Source: Streptomyces sp. NBC_00690
GTDB lineage: Bacteria; Actinomycetota; Actinomycetes; Streptomycetales; Streptomycetaceae
Length of the DNA stretch: 64,000 nucleotides
NCBI RefSeq assembly: GCF_036226685.1
Contig: NZ_CP109009.1
Coordinates: 2,480,001 to 2,544,000 of the forward strand
Direction: 5' to 3'
Made by a program: the position numbers and the translations under genes
Notes under the pieces: model-generated
What the model saw: only the letters and a program-made list of their open reading frames with translations
The model's database searches: none
What the model was told of the DNA's origin: nothing
Shown: one piece after another, positions 24,500 to 32,544 of the stretch
Numbering within the stretch: position 1 is the first letter of the stretch
Layout: each line of letters opens with the position of its first letter

Positions 24500-25949
24500 T
24501 CCCGGACGCCCCTGGGTCTCCGCCCGGCTGCGCATCCTCCTCTGGCTGGTCGTCGTGATGGCGGTCGCCCTGACAGCGGTCGCAGCCGCCACCCGCAGCG
24601 TCCTCCTGAGGGACGTGGACCACCGGATCAACAACCTCCTGGCGCAGGAGGCGGAGGAGTTCGCCAACCTCGCGCGCAACGGGGTCGACCCCCGGACCGG
24701 CCAGCCGTTCACCGACCCCGACCCGCTCCTGCGGCTGTTCCTGGAGCGCCAGTACGCCGACCCCGACGAGGAACTGCTGGGTCTGGTCGGTCGCTCCGGC
24801 CAGGCCCCGGCCCGCAAGATGCAGTTCCGTGAGGGGCGGGTGGACCATCCACTCGCCGAGGACTCCCGCTCCCTGAACACCATCTTTGAATCCGCCAACG
24901 CCACCGGCACCCTCCACCGTCGGCAGGGGGAGGTGCGCTGGGCGAAGGTCGAGATCAAAGCGAGCGCCGGCTATCCGCCGGCCGCCTTCGTCGTCGCCTT
25001 CCACCCCGAGGGCGAGCAGCAGAAGGCCGGCAACGTCTTCACCATGCTGATCGCCATCTCCGGAGTGGCACTGCTGATGACCACGGGCATCGGCTGGGTG
25101 GTCGCCGGCCGGATACTGCGCCCGGTCAGGCTGGTGCGCACGACCGCCGCCCAACTCACCGAACAAGACCTGACCCAGCGCATACCCGTACAGGGTCGGG
25201 ACGACATAGCGGCGCTCGCCGAGACCTTCAACGCCATGCTGGACCGGTTGGAGCGGGCGTTCGCCGCCCAGCGCGAATTCGTCGACGACGCCGGGCACGA
25301 ACTGCGCACCCCCATCACGATCGTCCGCGGCCATCTGGAACTCATGGGCGACGACCCGGTCGAACGGGAGGAGACCGTGAGGATCGTGATGGAGGAGTTG
25401 GATCGGATGAGCCGGATCGTGGAGGACCTGCTCCTGCTCGCCAAGGCCGAACGACCCGACTTCGTCACCCCGGAACCGGTCCAACTCGCCGAACTGACCG
25501 CTGATGTGTTCGTGAAGGCCCGCGCGCTCGGCGACCGCGACTGGAAACTCGCCGGGACCGTCGACGCCGAAGGGTTCCTGGACTCGCAGCGGATCACGCA
25601 GGCCATGGTCCAACTCGCCCAGAACGCCGTCCAGCACACCGTCCCGGGCCAGCGTGTCAGCATCGGCTCGCGCGCCCGCACCGACGGGATCGAGCTCTTC
25701 GTCGCCGACACCGGCCCGGGGATCCAGCCCCAAGACCATGAAGTGATCTTCGAGCGCTTCCGGCGCGGCACCGCCCGCAGAGGATCGCGCGCCACCGGCG
25801 CCGGACTCGGCCTCGCCATCGTGAAGGCCATAGCGGAAGGCCACGGCGGACGGGTCGAACTGCGTACCACCGAAGGCGGTGGGGCGACCTTCGTCCTCGT
25901 GCTCCACGAACCGAGAGAAGTGAAGGACTTGAAGGAGGCCGTCCGGTGA
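24486..25949 (+). CDS. HAMP-domain sensor histidine kinase
   Basis: 487 residues. TM1 (LRILLWLVVVMAVALTAVAA), an extracellular domain of ~140 residues, TM2 (TMLIAISGVALLMTTGIGWVVA), then HAMP (RILRPVRLVRTTAAQLTEQDL). HisKA follows with FVDDAGHELRTPITIVRGH (phospho-His), then HATPase with QLAQNAVQHTV, FVADTGPGI and GAGLGLAIVKAIAEGHGG. It starts by overlapping the small secreted-protein gene and its stop overlaps the regulator GTG (GTGA), so all three are one operon. The signal is unknown; the downstream transporter suggests a metabolite. Confidence 0.94.
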   Translation: MMTADPGRPWVSARLRILLWLVVVMAVALTAVAAATRSVLLRDVDHRINNLLAQEAEEFANLARNGVDPRTGQPFTDPDPLLRLFLERQYADPDEELLGLVGRSGQAPARKMQFREGRVDHPLAEDSRSLNTIFESANATGTLHRRQGEVRWAKVEIKASAGYPPAAFVVAFHPEGEQQKAGNVFTMLIAISGVALLMTTGIGWVVAGRILRPVRLVRTTAAQLTEQDLTQRIPVQGRDDIAALAETFNAMLDRLERAFAAQREFVDDAGHELRTPITIVRGHLELMGDDPVEREETVRIVMEELDRMSRIVEDLLLLAKAERPDFVTPEPVQLAELTADVFVKARALGDRDWKLAGTVDAEGFLDSQRITQAMVQLAQNAVQHTVPGQRVSIGSRARTDGIELFVADTGPGIQPQDHEVIFERFRRGTARRGSRATGAGLGLAIVKAIAEGHGGRVELRTTEGGGATFVLVLHEPREVKDLKEAVR

Positions 25950-26608
25950 ACCGCATCCTCATCGTCGAGGACGAGGAGCGCATCGCGTCCTTCGTCGAAA
26001 AGGGCCTGCGGGCCAATGGATTCACCACGAGCGCCGTCGGCGACGGAGAAGCCGCCTACGACTACGCGATCACCGGCGGATTCGACCTGGTCATCCTGGA
26101 TATCGGGCTGCCCGGCAAGGACGGGTTCACCGTACTGCGCCAACTGCGCGAGGCCCGGGTGTCCGTGCCGGTCATCGTGCTCACCGCGAGGGACTCCGTA
26201 CGGGACACGGTGGCCGGACTCGAAGGCGGCGCGGACGACTGGATGACCAAACCGTTCCGGTTCGAAGAACTCCTGGCCCGGGTCCGACTCCGGCTGCGCA
26301 CCGCGGCCAGGGCCCCCGAGGTGACGGTACTGCGCAACGGCGAACTCACCCTCGACCTGCGTACCCGCAGGGCGCGTTCGGGTGAGCGGACCGTGGATCT
26401 GACAGCCCGTGAGTTCGTGCTGCTGGAACTCTTCCTACGGCACCCCGGACAGGTCCTGTCCCGGGAACAGATCCTGTCCCACGTCTGGGGCTACGACTTC
26501 GACCCGGGCTCCAACATCGTGGACGTCTATGTCCGCGCGCTGCGCAAGAAGCTCGGCGCCGACCGGGTGGAGACCGTACGCGGCATGGGATACCGACTGC
26601 CGGAGTAG
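25946..26608 (+). CDS. OmpR-family response regulator
   Basis: 220 residues. Receiver domain NRILIVEDEERIASFVEKGL with phospho-Asp in FDLVILDIGLPGKDG, Thr in VIVLTARDS and Lys in WMTKPF. Winged helix with FVLLELFLRHPGQVLSREQILSHVWGYDFDPGSNIVDVYVRALRKKL and VRGMGYRLPE. GTG at 25946 overlaps the kinase stop. A strong hairpin follows at 26633-26657. Its own promoter and the next transporter promoter both have TCAT-type 11-bp direct repeats, so it probably controls both. Confidence 0.95.
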   Translation: MNRILIVEDEERIASFVEKGLRANGFTTSAVGDGEAAYDYAITGGFDLVILDIGLPGKDGFTVLRQLREARVSVPVIVLTARDSVRDTVAGLEGGADDWMTKPFRFEELLARVRLRLRTAARAPEVTVLRNGELTLDLRTRRARSGERTVDLTAREFVLLELFLRHPGQVLSREQILSHVWGYDFDPGSNIVDVYVRALRKKLGADRVETVRGMGYRLPE

Positions 26609-26632
26609 CACGCGCACGGGCACGAACCCATC

Positions 26633-26657
26633 GGGCACCCCCTGCGGCGGGGTGCCC
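26633..26657 (+). terminator. Terminator of two-component operon
   Basis: Arms GGGCACCCC (26633-26641) and GGGGTGCCC (26649-26657) pair perfectly over a 7-base loop, 24 bases after the regulator stop. Confidence 0.75.
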
Positions 26658-26802
26658 CTTCCGCGCTGCCGTCGCCCTCTTCCGGGCCGCCACCCACAGC
26701 GGTCCCCCTGCGCCCCGGCCCCACCCGAACCATGGCCACCAAGATTCACGTAGTCCCCTCTGGCCTGCGCATTTCTCTGACCCCCGCTCCGTGAAGTTCC
26801 TT

Positions 26803-26828
26803 TCATGAAGGGCTCATGAAGCGCTCAC
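26803..26828 (+). promoter_or_regulatory. Candidate OmpR-type direct repeats before SLC13 gene (period 11)
   Basis: TCATGAAG at 26803-26810 and 26814-26821, with a weaker third copy TCACC from 26825. The spacing is 11 bases each time. The second copy contains an ATG (26816) that would otherwise be the first start of the transporter. This placement favours a downstream start and a regulator site here. Confidence 0.5.
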
Positions 26829-26851
26829 CACGCAGGCGGAGTCTCGATGAC

Positions 26852-28264
26852 GTGACCTTGAACCTGCGCCAAGCGGCAACCCTCTGCGTGGCCCTGAGCA
26901 TCTGCGCACTGCTCGTCGTGCCCGGCAACTTCCCGGAGTTGAGCGGCGACGCCCGCATCACGCTCGCCGTGTTCGCCCTGGCGACCTGCGCCTGGATCGG
27001 CACCCCGATCGACGACACCTATATCGCCCTCGGAGCCGGTCTCGCGCTCACCGCGACCGGCGTGATCTCCAGCGACGCCCTCTTCGGCACCCTGGGCGAC
27101 GACACGGTCTGGCTGCTGATCTGCGCCTTCGTCCTGGCCGCCGCCGTGGCCAGGACCGGGCTCGCCGGGCGGGCCGCCGCATTCCTCGTCGGAGGGGCCA
27201 GCAGCGTACGGCAGTTGGTGCATCTGACGACCGCGGCCCTCGTCGTCACGGCCTTCGCCGTACCGGCCACCTCCGGACGGGCCGCGCTCGCCATGCCCGT
27301 CTTCCTCGCGCTCGCCAAGGCGCTCCAGGACCGGAAGCGCCTGGTGGTCATGTTGGCGCTCCTGTTCCCCACGGTCATCCTGCTCTCCGCCGTGGCCACC
27401 CTGATCGGCGCGGGCGCCCACCTCATCACCGTGTCCGTGCTGTGGGAGGCCGCAGGGGAACGCATCGGCTTCACCGAATGGCTGCTGCTCGGACTGCCGC
27501 TGGCCGTCGTCTCCTCCCATCTGGCAGCCGAAGTGGTCCTGTTCACCACGACCCGACGCGCCGACCGCAAGGGTCCGGTACACATCACCCCCGCCGAGAT
27601 CCAGGAACACAGCGACCGGCCCGTCACGGGCCCGTGGGAGGCGGCCGAAACGCGCTGCGCCGTCCTGCTGGCCACCGTCGTCGTCCTGTGGTGCAGCGAG
27701 CCGCTCCACCGGGTGCCACCCGCCGTCGTCGCCCTGATCGGCGCGATCGTCGCGGCCTCACCGGCCCTGGGCACCGTACGGCTCAAGGACGCCCTGAAGA
27801 CGGTGCCGTGGGCCCTGCTGCTGTTCATGGCCGCGACCATGGCCATGGGGCTGGCGCTCGCCGACTCCGGGGCCGCGAAGTGGCTGGTGTCCGGGGTACC
27901 CCTGGATCTGCCGCCGTGGCTGTTCCTCGCCGTCGTGGTCGCCGTCTCCACCCTCGCGCATCTGGTCCTCCAGTCGCGGTCGGCCCGGTCCTCGGTCCTG
28001 GTGCCGCTCGTGGTCGCCGCCGCAGTCGGAGCCGGAGTCAATCCGGTGGCCGCGGCCCTCGCCTCCACCGCCGCGGCCGGCTTCTGCCACACCCTGCCCG
28101 CTTCGGCCAAGCCGGTGACCCTCTTCGCCGAGATCCCAGGCGTCCCCACCTACACCCCCCGCGACCTGCTCCGGATGTCCGCCGTGCTGGCACCGATGAC
28201 CGCGGCCCTCGTACTGCTCTTCGCCGTCGCCGTCTGGCCGCTCCTCGGCGTGCCGGTCCGCTGA
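26852..28264 (+). CDS. SLC13-family (divalent anion/Na+ symporter-type) permease
   Basis: About 470 residues, roughly a dozen hydrophobic helices. Helix ARITLAVFALATCAWIGTPIDDTYIALGAGLAL and the repeat-like VVALIGAIVAASPALGTVRLKDAL are typical of SLC13/DASS and ArsB-like permeases. Hairpin motifs resembling S-N-T are not conserved, so ligand cannot be named. GTG 26852 has GGCGGAG about ten bases upstream; ATG 26816 would add twelve residues but has a poor RBS and lies inside the direct repeats. Followed after 35 bases by glycerate kinase, so a carboxylate such as glycerate or a C4-dicarboxylate is a reasonable guess. Confidence 0.82.
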   Translation: MTLNLRQAATLCVALSICALLVVPGNFPELSGDARITLAVFALATCAWIGTPIDDTYIALGAGLALTATGVISSDALFGTLGDDTVWLLICAFVLAAAVARTGLAGRAAAFLVGGASSVRQLVHLTTAALVVTAFAVPATSGRAALAMPVFLALAKALQDRKRLVVMLALLFPTVILLSAVATLIGAGAHLITVSVLWEAAGERIGFTEWLLLGLPLAVVSSHLAAEVVLFTTTRRADRKGPVHITPAEIQEHSDRPVTGPWEAAETRCAVLLATVVVLWCSEPLHRVPPAVVALIGAIVAASPALGTVRLKDALKTVPWALLLFMAATMAMGLALADSGAAKWLVSGVPLDLPPWLFLAVVVAVSTLAHLVLQSRSARSSVLVPLVVAAAVGAGVNPVAAALASTAAAGFCHTLPASAKPVTLFAEIPGVPTYTPRDLLRMSAVLAPMTAALVLLFAVAVWPLLGVPVR

Positions 28265-28299
28265 CGCACCCTCGCCCTCACCCTCAAGGAGTGCCCACC

Positions 28300-29523
28300 G
28301 TGTTGATCCGATTCGCCATCGCCCCGAGCGGCTTCAAGGAATCCCTGTCCGCCCAGTCCGCCGCGCGGGCGATCGCAGCAGGCGTGCGCCGCGTCGTACC
28401 CGACGCGGAGATCGATCTGATACCGCTGGTCGACGGGGGCGAGGGCACCGCGGAGGCGTTGGCCTCCTCGTCGGGCGGGCGGCTGGTGCGACTGACCGCC
28501 ACCGGGCCCACGGGCGATCGGATCGGTACGCACTTCGCCCTGCTCGGAGACGGGGAAGCGACGGCCGTGGTGGAGATGGCGGCCGTCGCAGGTCTCTCCC
28601 TGGTGCCGCGGGACCTGCGCGACCCCGGAGCCACCACCACCTACGGCGTCGGAGAGCTGATCCGGGCCGCACTCGACACGGGCGTCCGCCGCATCCTCGT
28701 CGGCTGCGGGGACTCCGGCACCTGCGACGGCGGCGCGGGCGCGCTCCAGGCCCTGGGAGCACGGCTGCTCGACGTCGAGGGCCGCGAACTCCCTTTCGGC
28801 GGTCGGGAATTGGCTCGACTCGACCGGATCGACACCTCAGCGCTCGATCCGCGACTGGCCGCCACCGAGATCCGAGTCGCCTGCAACCCCTTCAACGTGC
28901 TCTGCGGGGAACGCGGAGTCGCCCGGGTCTTCGGTCCGCAGAAGGGCTCCACCCCCGCGCAGGTCGAACAGCTCTCGGCGGGATTGGAGCACTGGGCGAC
29001 CGTCCTCACCCGTGACTTCCAGGTCCGGGACGACCTCTTCGGCGGACCCGGCACCGGAGCGTCCGGTGGGCTCGGCGCCGGACTCGCCGCCCTCGGGGCC
29101 CAACTGCTGCCCCGCTTCGACGTGCTCCTCGACCAACTCGACCTCGACGAGCGACTGGCCAGGGCCGATCTGGTGATCACCGCCGAGGGCGCACTGGACC
29201 ATCAGACCCCGCGCGGCAAGGTGCCCGCCGAGGTCGCCAGGCGCGCCAAGCGGTACGGTCGTGAAGTGCTCGCGCTCGCCGGCACGATCGGCGAGGGTGC
29301 GCACCACGTGCGTTCGGTGGGCGTGGACGCGTACAGCTCCATCCTGCCCGCGCCGGTCAGTCTGACGGAGGCGCTCGGGCGCGGCGGCGAGTTCCTCACC
29401 GACGCCACCGAGCGCGCCCTGCGGATGGTACTGATCGGAACCCGCCTGTCAGCGGACGACGATCGTCAGGCGGAGGGGGCCGTGGTCCTGTCGGGGACGC
29501 ACCGACCGTCCTCGGTCCGGTAG
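28300..29523 (+). CDS. Glycerate kinase
   Basis: Phosphorylates D-glycerate (GlxK/GarK family, making 2-phosphoglycerate or 3-phosphoglycerate depending on class). 407 residues with IAPSGFKESLSAQSAARAIAAGVRR at the start, PLVDGGEGTAEAL, GCGDSGTCDGGAGALQALGA, GPGTGASGGLGAGLAALG and ADLVITAEGALDHQTPRGKVP, all family motifs. GTG at 28300 with AAGGAG upstream. It forms a likely operon with the SLC13 transporter. Its last 58 bases overlap the 3' end of the convergent aminotransferase gene. Confidence 0.93.
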   Translation: MLIRFAIAPSGFKESLSAQSAARAIAAGVRRVVPDAEIDLIPLVDGGEGTAEALASSSGGRLVRLTATGPTGDRIGTHFALLGDGEATAVVEMAAVAGLSLVPRDLRDPGATTTYGVGELIRAALDTGVRRILVGCGDSGTCDGGAGALQALGARLLDVEGRELPFGGRELARLDRIDTSALDPRLAATEIRVACNPFNVLCGERGVARVFGPQKGSTPAQVEQLSAGLEHWATVLTRDFQVRDDLFGGPGTGASGGLGAGLAALGAQLLPRFDVLLDQLDLDERLARADLVITAEGALDHQTPRGKVPAEVARRAKRYGREVLALAGTIGEGAHHVRSVGVDAYSSILPAPVSLTEALGRGGEFLTDATERALRMVLIGTRLSADDDRQAEGAVVLSGTHRPSSVR

Positions 29524-30878
29524 TTCCAGCGGGCGCCGTCACGAACGAGTTCCTTGACGGCACCGACGAAGCGCTCCACGTGCTCGTCAGGGGTGCCGGC
29601 GCCGAAGCTGACCCGGATCGCGTTCAGCGAGCCGGGGGTCTCGTCCGGTGCTCCGCACTCACCCGGCTCCTGCGGGGTGCTGCCCAACAGGGTGCGGACC
29701 AGCGGATGAGCGCAGAAGAGCCCGTCGCGCACTCCGATGCCGTACTCGGCGGAGAGCGCGGCGGCGAAGTGGGAGCTGTTCCAGCCCCGGACGACGAAGG
29801 AGATCACGCCGACCCGCGGAGCCTCGTCCCCGAACAGGGAGAGCACCTTGACCTCGGGCACCTCGGCGAGACCCGCGCGGACCGTGGCGACGAGGCGCTG
29901 CTCACGGGCGACCAGCCGGTCGAAGCCCTCTTCGCTCAGGGCCTTGCAGGCGGAGGCGATGGCGTAGACACCGATCACGTTCGGCGAGCCGGCTTCGTGG
30001 CGGGCGGGCGTGGTGTGCCATTCGACGTCCACGCCTCCGTCGGAGCGGCGGGCGACCTGACGGGAGGCGCCGCCGCCCGCGAGGTAGGGCTCGGCGTCCT
30101 GGAGCCAGTCGGCGCGACCTGCGAGGACGCCCGAACCGAAGGGCGCGTAGAGCTTGTGGCCGGAGAAGGCGACCCAGTCGACGTCCAGTTCGCTCACGGA
30201 GACGCGGTGGTGGGGTGCGAGTTGGGCGGCGTCGAGGACGATCCGGGCGCCGTGGGCGTGGGCGGCTGCGGTCAGTTCGCGTACCGGCCAGAGCTCACCG
30301 GTCACATTGGACGCTCCGGTGACGCAGACCAGCGCGGGGCCGTACGGATCGCGGTCGGCGAGTGCCCGCTCCAGGGTGGCGACGGCCTCGTCGGGGGTGC
30401 GGGGCGCGTTGAGGTAGGTGACCTGGGCGCCCTGCCACGGAAGCAGGGAGGCGTGGTGCTCGGTCTCGAAGACGAAGACCTGGCAGTCGGCGGGCAGGCA
30501 GGCGGCGAGGAGGTTGAGCGAGTCCGTGGTGGAGCGGGTGAACACGACCTGGTCGGTGCTGCGGCAGTCGAGGAACTCCGCCACCGTGCGACGGCTGTTC
30601 TCGAACAGGTCGGTGGAGAGTTGGGAGAGGTAACCGGCACCGCGGTGGACGCTGCCGTAGTACGGCGCATAGGCGGCGACATCGTCCCAGACGCGCTGGA
30701 GGGCGGGTGCGCTGGCGGCGTAGTCAAGCGCGGCGTAGGTGACTTCACCCCCGGTGACGAGGGGGACGGTCACATCACGGCCGAGCACGGGGAGCGGGGC
30801 GGCACAGGCGGGATCGGTGTCCGCAGCGGAGGTGGCGGTGGTGTTCGGGCGTGCGGAGGTGCTCGGGCGTACGGACAT
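29466..30878 (-). CDS. Class V aminotransferase (cysteine-desulfurase-like), SAM-IV controlled
   Basis: PLP enzyme, 470 residues. The N-terminal ~40 residues are low-complexity. YAALDYAASAPALQRVWDDV starts the fold. ASNVTGELWPV and VLDAAQLAPHHRVSVSELDVDWVAFSGHKLYAPFGSGVLAG give the Schiff-base Lys in SGHK. RDGLFCAHPLVRTLLG contains a Cys near the active-site end. A SAM-IV riboswitch, terminator-like hairpin and six-codon ORF lie in its leader, so it serves sulfur or methionine metabolism; the reaction is not known. ATG 30876-30878. Its 3' end overlaps the convergent glycerate kinase by 58 bases. Confidence 0.88.
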   Translation of the reverse strand: MSVRPSTSARPNTTATSAADTDPACAAPLPVLGRDVTVPLVTGGEVTYAALDYAASAPALQRVWDDVAAYAPYYGSVHRGAGYLSQLSTDLFENSRRTVAEFLDCRSTDQVVFTRSTTDSLNLLAACLPADCQVFVFETEHHASLLPWQGAQVTYLNAPRTPDEAVATLERALADRDPYGPALVCVTGASNVTGELWPVRELTAAAHAHGARIVLDAAQLAPHHRVSVSELDVDWVAFSGHKLYAPFGSGVLAGRADWLQDAEPYLAGGGASRQVARRSDGGVDVEWHTTPARHEAGSPNVIGVYAIASACKALSEEGFDRLVAREQRLVATVRAGLAEVPEVKVLSLFGDEAPRVGVISFVVRGWNSSHFAAALSAEYGIGVRDGLFCAHPLVRTLLGSTPQEPGECGAPDETPGSLNAIRVSFGAGTPDEHVERFVGAVKELVRDGARWNYRTEDGRCVPDRTTAPSA

Positions 30879-31018
30879 GGCGGAATCTCCCGGGGTGACA
30901 GGCGGCGTGTCTTCATGACCCGTACACGGGCAGGGCAAGAGAGCCTCGCTGTACGGGGATTGCCTCAGAGCACGCGGGATGTCCGCGTGGAGGTGTACTG
31001 AAGGAGGGGCGAAGAGCC

Positions 31019-31039
31019 CTATCGCATTCGCTTGCTCAC
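31019..31039 (-). CDS. Six-codon leader ORF (MSKRMR)
   Basis: GTG AGC AAG CGA ATG CGA TAG, preceded by AAGGGAG with normal spacing. It lies between the SAM-IV riboswitch and the aminotransferase start. Possible leader peptide or post-terminator ORF; function unproven. Confidence 0.35.
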   Translation of the reverse strand: MSKRMR

Positions 31040-31061
31040 GAGACTGCTCCCTTGAGGACCA

Positions 31062-31085
31062 GGACCCCAGGGTTCGCAGGGGTCC
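31062..31085 (-). terminator. Candidate expression-platform hairpin of the SAM-IV riboswitch
   Basis: Arms GGACCCC and GGGGTCC (31079-31085 and 31062-31068 on the minus strand) pair perfectly over a 10-base loop, about 30 bases after the riboswitch core. It could be a ligand-controlled terminator. Confidence 0.5.
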
Positions 31086-31089
31086 GCGC

Positions 31090-31198
31090 TTGCCACGGGC
31101 CTCGCTGCCCACGGCCTGGTCTTCACCCGGGGCACCCCGCCACGGACGGAGGGTTGCCGGACAGCGGGCCGGGGCCGTAATCGCTGTCACTCATGACC
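31090..31198 (-). ncRNA. SAM-IV riboswitch
   Basis: Recognised by its conserved run on the minus strand. It opens GGTCATGAGTG, then CAGCG, then the GGCAACCCTCC core and GGGGTGCCCCGGGTGA, closing with GAAGACC. P1 pairs GGTC with GACC. The core spans 31118-31198; further helices and pseudoknot sequence probably reach about 31,090. SAM-IV riboswitches are known from streptomycetes and other actinobacteria and repress sulfur-metabolism genes when S-adenosylmethionine is abundant. It controls the class V aminotransferase 240 bases downstream. Confidence 0.85.
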
Positions 31199-31302
31199 TG
31201 AGGAGACGGTATGCCAGTGCGTCGCGATACCGCAACCCGTTCCGCATTCCGGACGCACCATGCCGCACCCTGCTGTGCGGGTTGCTCGGGGCGTACGCCG
31301 GC

Positions 31303-31335
31303 GGTCGTGTCGGGGCCACCCCCAGCGACACGACC
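31303..31335 (-). terminator. Terminator after trpD
   Basis: Arms GGTCGTGTCG (31303-31312) and CGACACGACC (31326-31335) pair perfectly (10 bp) with a 13-base loop, about 18 bases past the trpD stop. It separates trpD from the riboswitch-controlled gene on the same strand. Confidence 0.75.
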
Positions 31336-31352
31336 ACCGACGGCGCACGGCT

Positions 31353-32417
31353 TCAGGCGTTGCTGGCGGCCACCCAGCGCTCCAACGCGGCGAGGGCGGC
31401 CCCGGAGTCGATGGCCTCGGCCGCCCGGGCGAGGCCGGCCGTCAACTGCTCGTTGAGCGTGCCGTCCGACGGTGATTGGGCCACCAGCGCCGCCGCCGAG
31501 TTCAACAGGACCGCGTCCCGGATCGGACCCTTCTCACCGCCCAGCAACCGGCGCGCCACATCGGCGTTGTACGAGGCGTCCGCACCGCGCAGGGCCTCCA
31601 CCGGCACCAGGTCGATACCGATGTCCCGCGGGTCGAACCGCTCCTCGCGGACCGTCCCGTCCCGGACCACCCAGACGTGCGAGGTGGCGGTCGTCGTCAG
31701 TTCGTCGAGACCGTCGTCGCCCCGGAACACCAGCGCCGAGGAACCGCGCTCCGCGAGCACGCCCGCCATGATCGGGGCCATCCGGGCATCCGCGACCCCC
31801 GTCGCCTGGGCCATCACCCGGGCGGGGTTGGTCAACGGCCCCAGGAAGTTGAAGACGGTACGGATGCCGAGTTCCTTGCGGGCCACGCCCACGTGGCGCA
31901 GCGCCGGATGGAACTTCACCGCGAAGCAGAACGTGATGCCCGCTTCCTCGGCCACCTCGGCGACCCGCTGCGGGGTCAGCTCCAGGTTCACGCCGAGCTT
32001 CTCCAGCACGTCCGAGGCTCCGGAGGCGCTCGAAGCGGCGCGATTACCGTGCTTGACGACCTTCACACCGGCGCCCGCGACCACGATCGCGGACATGGTG
32101 GAGATGTTCACCGTCTTGGCGCCGTCGCCCCCGGTGCCGACGATGTCGACGCACGGACCGGGCACTTCGATGAGATGGGCGTGCTCGTACATGGTCCGCA
32201 CGAGACCGGAGATCTCCTCGACGGTCTCGCCCTTGGCCCGCAGGGCGACCGCGAGGCCGGCGATCTGCACATTGGTGGCCTCGCCGCTGAGGATGCGGTC
32301 CATGGCCCAGGCGGTTGCACGGGCACTGAGGTCACGGTTGTCGAGGAGGGCGTTCAGCACGACGGGCCAGGAGAGGTCCGCCACGCTGTCGCCGCCAACC
32401 GGGGTCACAACGTTCAT
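31353..32417 (-). CDS. trpD: Anthranilate phosphoribosyltransferase
   Basis: Second step of tryptophan synthesis: transfers phosphoribose from PRPP to anthranilate. 354 residues. [22 protein letters not shown] (PRPP phosphate loop), [21 protein letters not shown] (anthranilate/PRPP binding) and [11 protein letters not shown] are diagnostic. ATG 32415-32417. It is monocistronic between two strong terminators. In M. tuberculosis trpD also lies next to ctaE-qcrCAB (Rv2192c), so the neighbourhood is ancient. No other trp gene is nearby. Confidence 0.96.
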   Translation of the reverse strand: MNVVTPVGGDSVADLSWPVVLNALLDNRDLSARATAWAMDRILSGEATNVQIAGLAVALRAKGETVEEISGLVRTMYEHAHLIEVPGPCVDIVGTGGDGAKTVNISTMSAIVVAGAGVKVVKHGNRAASSASGASDVLEKLGVNLELTPQRVAEVAEEAGITFCFAVKFHPALRHVGVARKELGIRTVFNFLGPLTNPARVMAQATGVADARMAPIMAGVLAERGSSALVFRGDDGLDELTTTATSHVWVVRDGTVREERFDPRDIGIDLVPVEALRGADASYNADVARRLLGGEKGPIRDAVLLNSAAALVAQSPSDGTLNEQLTAGLARAAEAIDSGAALAALERWVAASNA

Positions 32418-32483
32418 GGTCCGCTCCAGGGTCCACAGGCTGAATGGATACGACCCACCCTATCCAGCGCCGGGGACGGCAAA

Positions 32484-32512
32484 GAGCCCCGTCCAATCAT
32501 TGGACGGGGCTC
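32484..32512. terminator. Strong hairpin terminator after qcrB
   Basis: Arms GAGCCCCGTCCAAT (32484-32497) and ATTGGACGGGGCTC (32499-32512) pair perfectly across a single central base. It lies 33 bases after the qcrB stop and upstream of trpD on the same strand. It should end the ctaE-qcrCAB transcript. Confidence 0.85.
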
Positions 32513-32544
32513 CTGCTGTGGCGATCAGCGAGTGCTACGGATGA

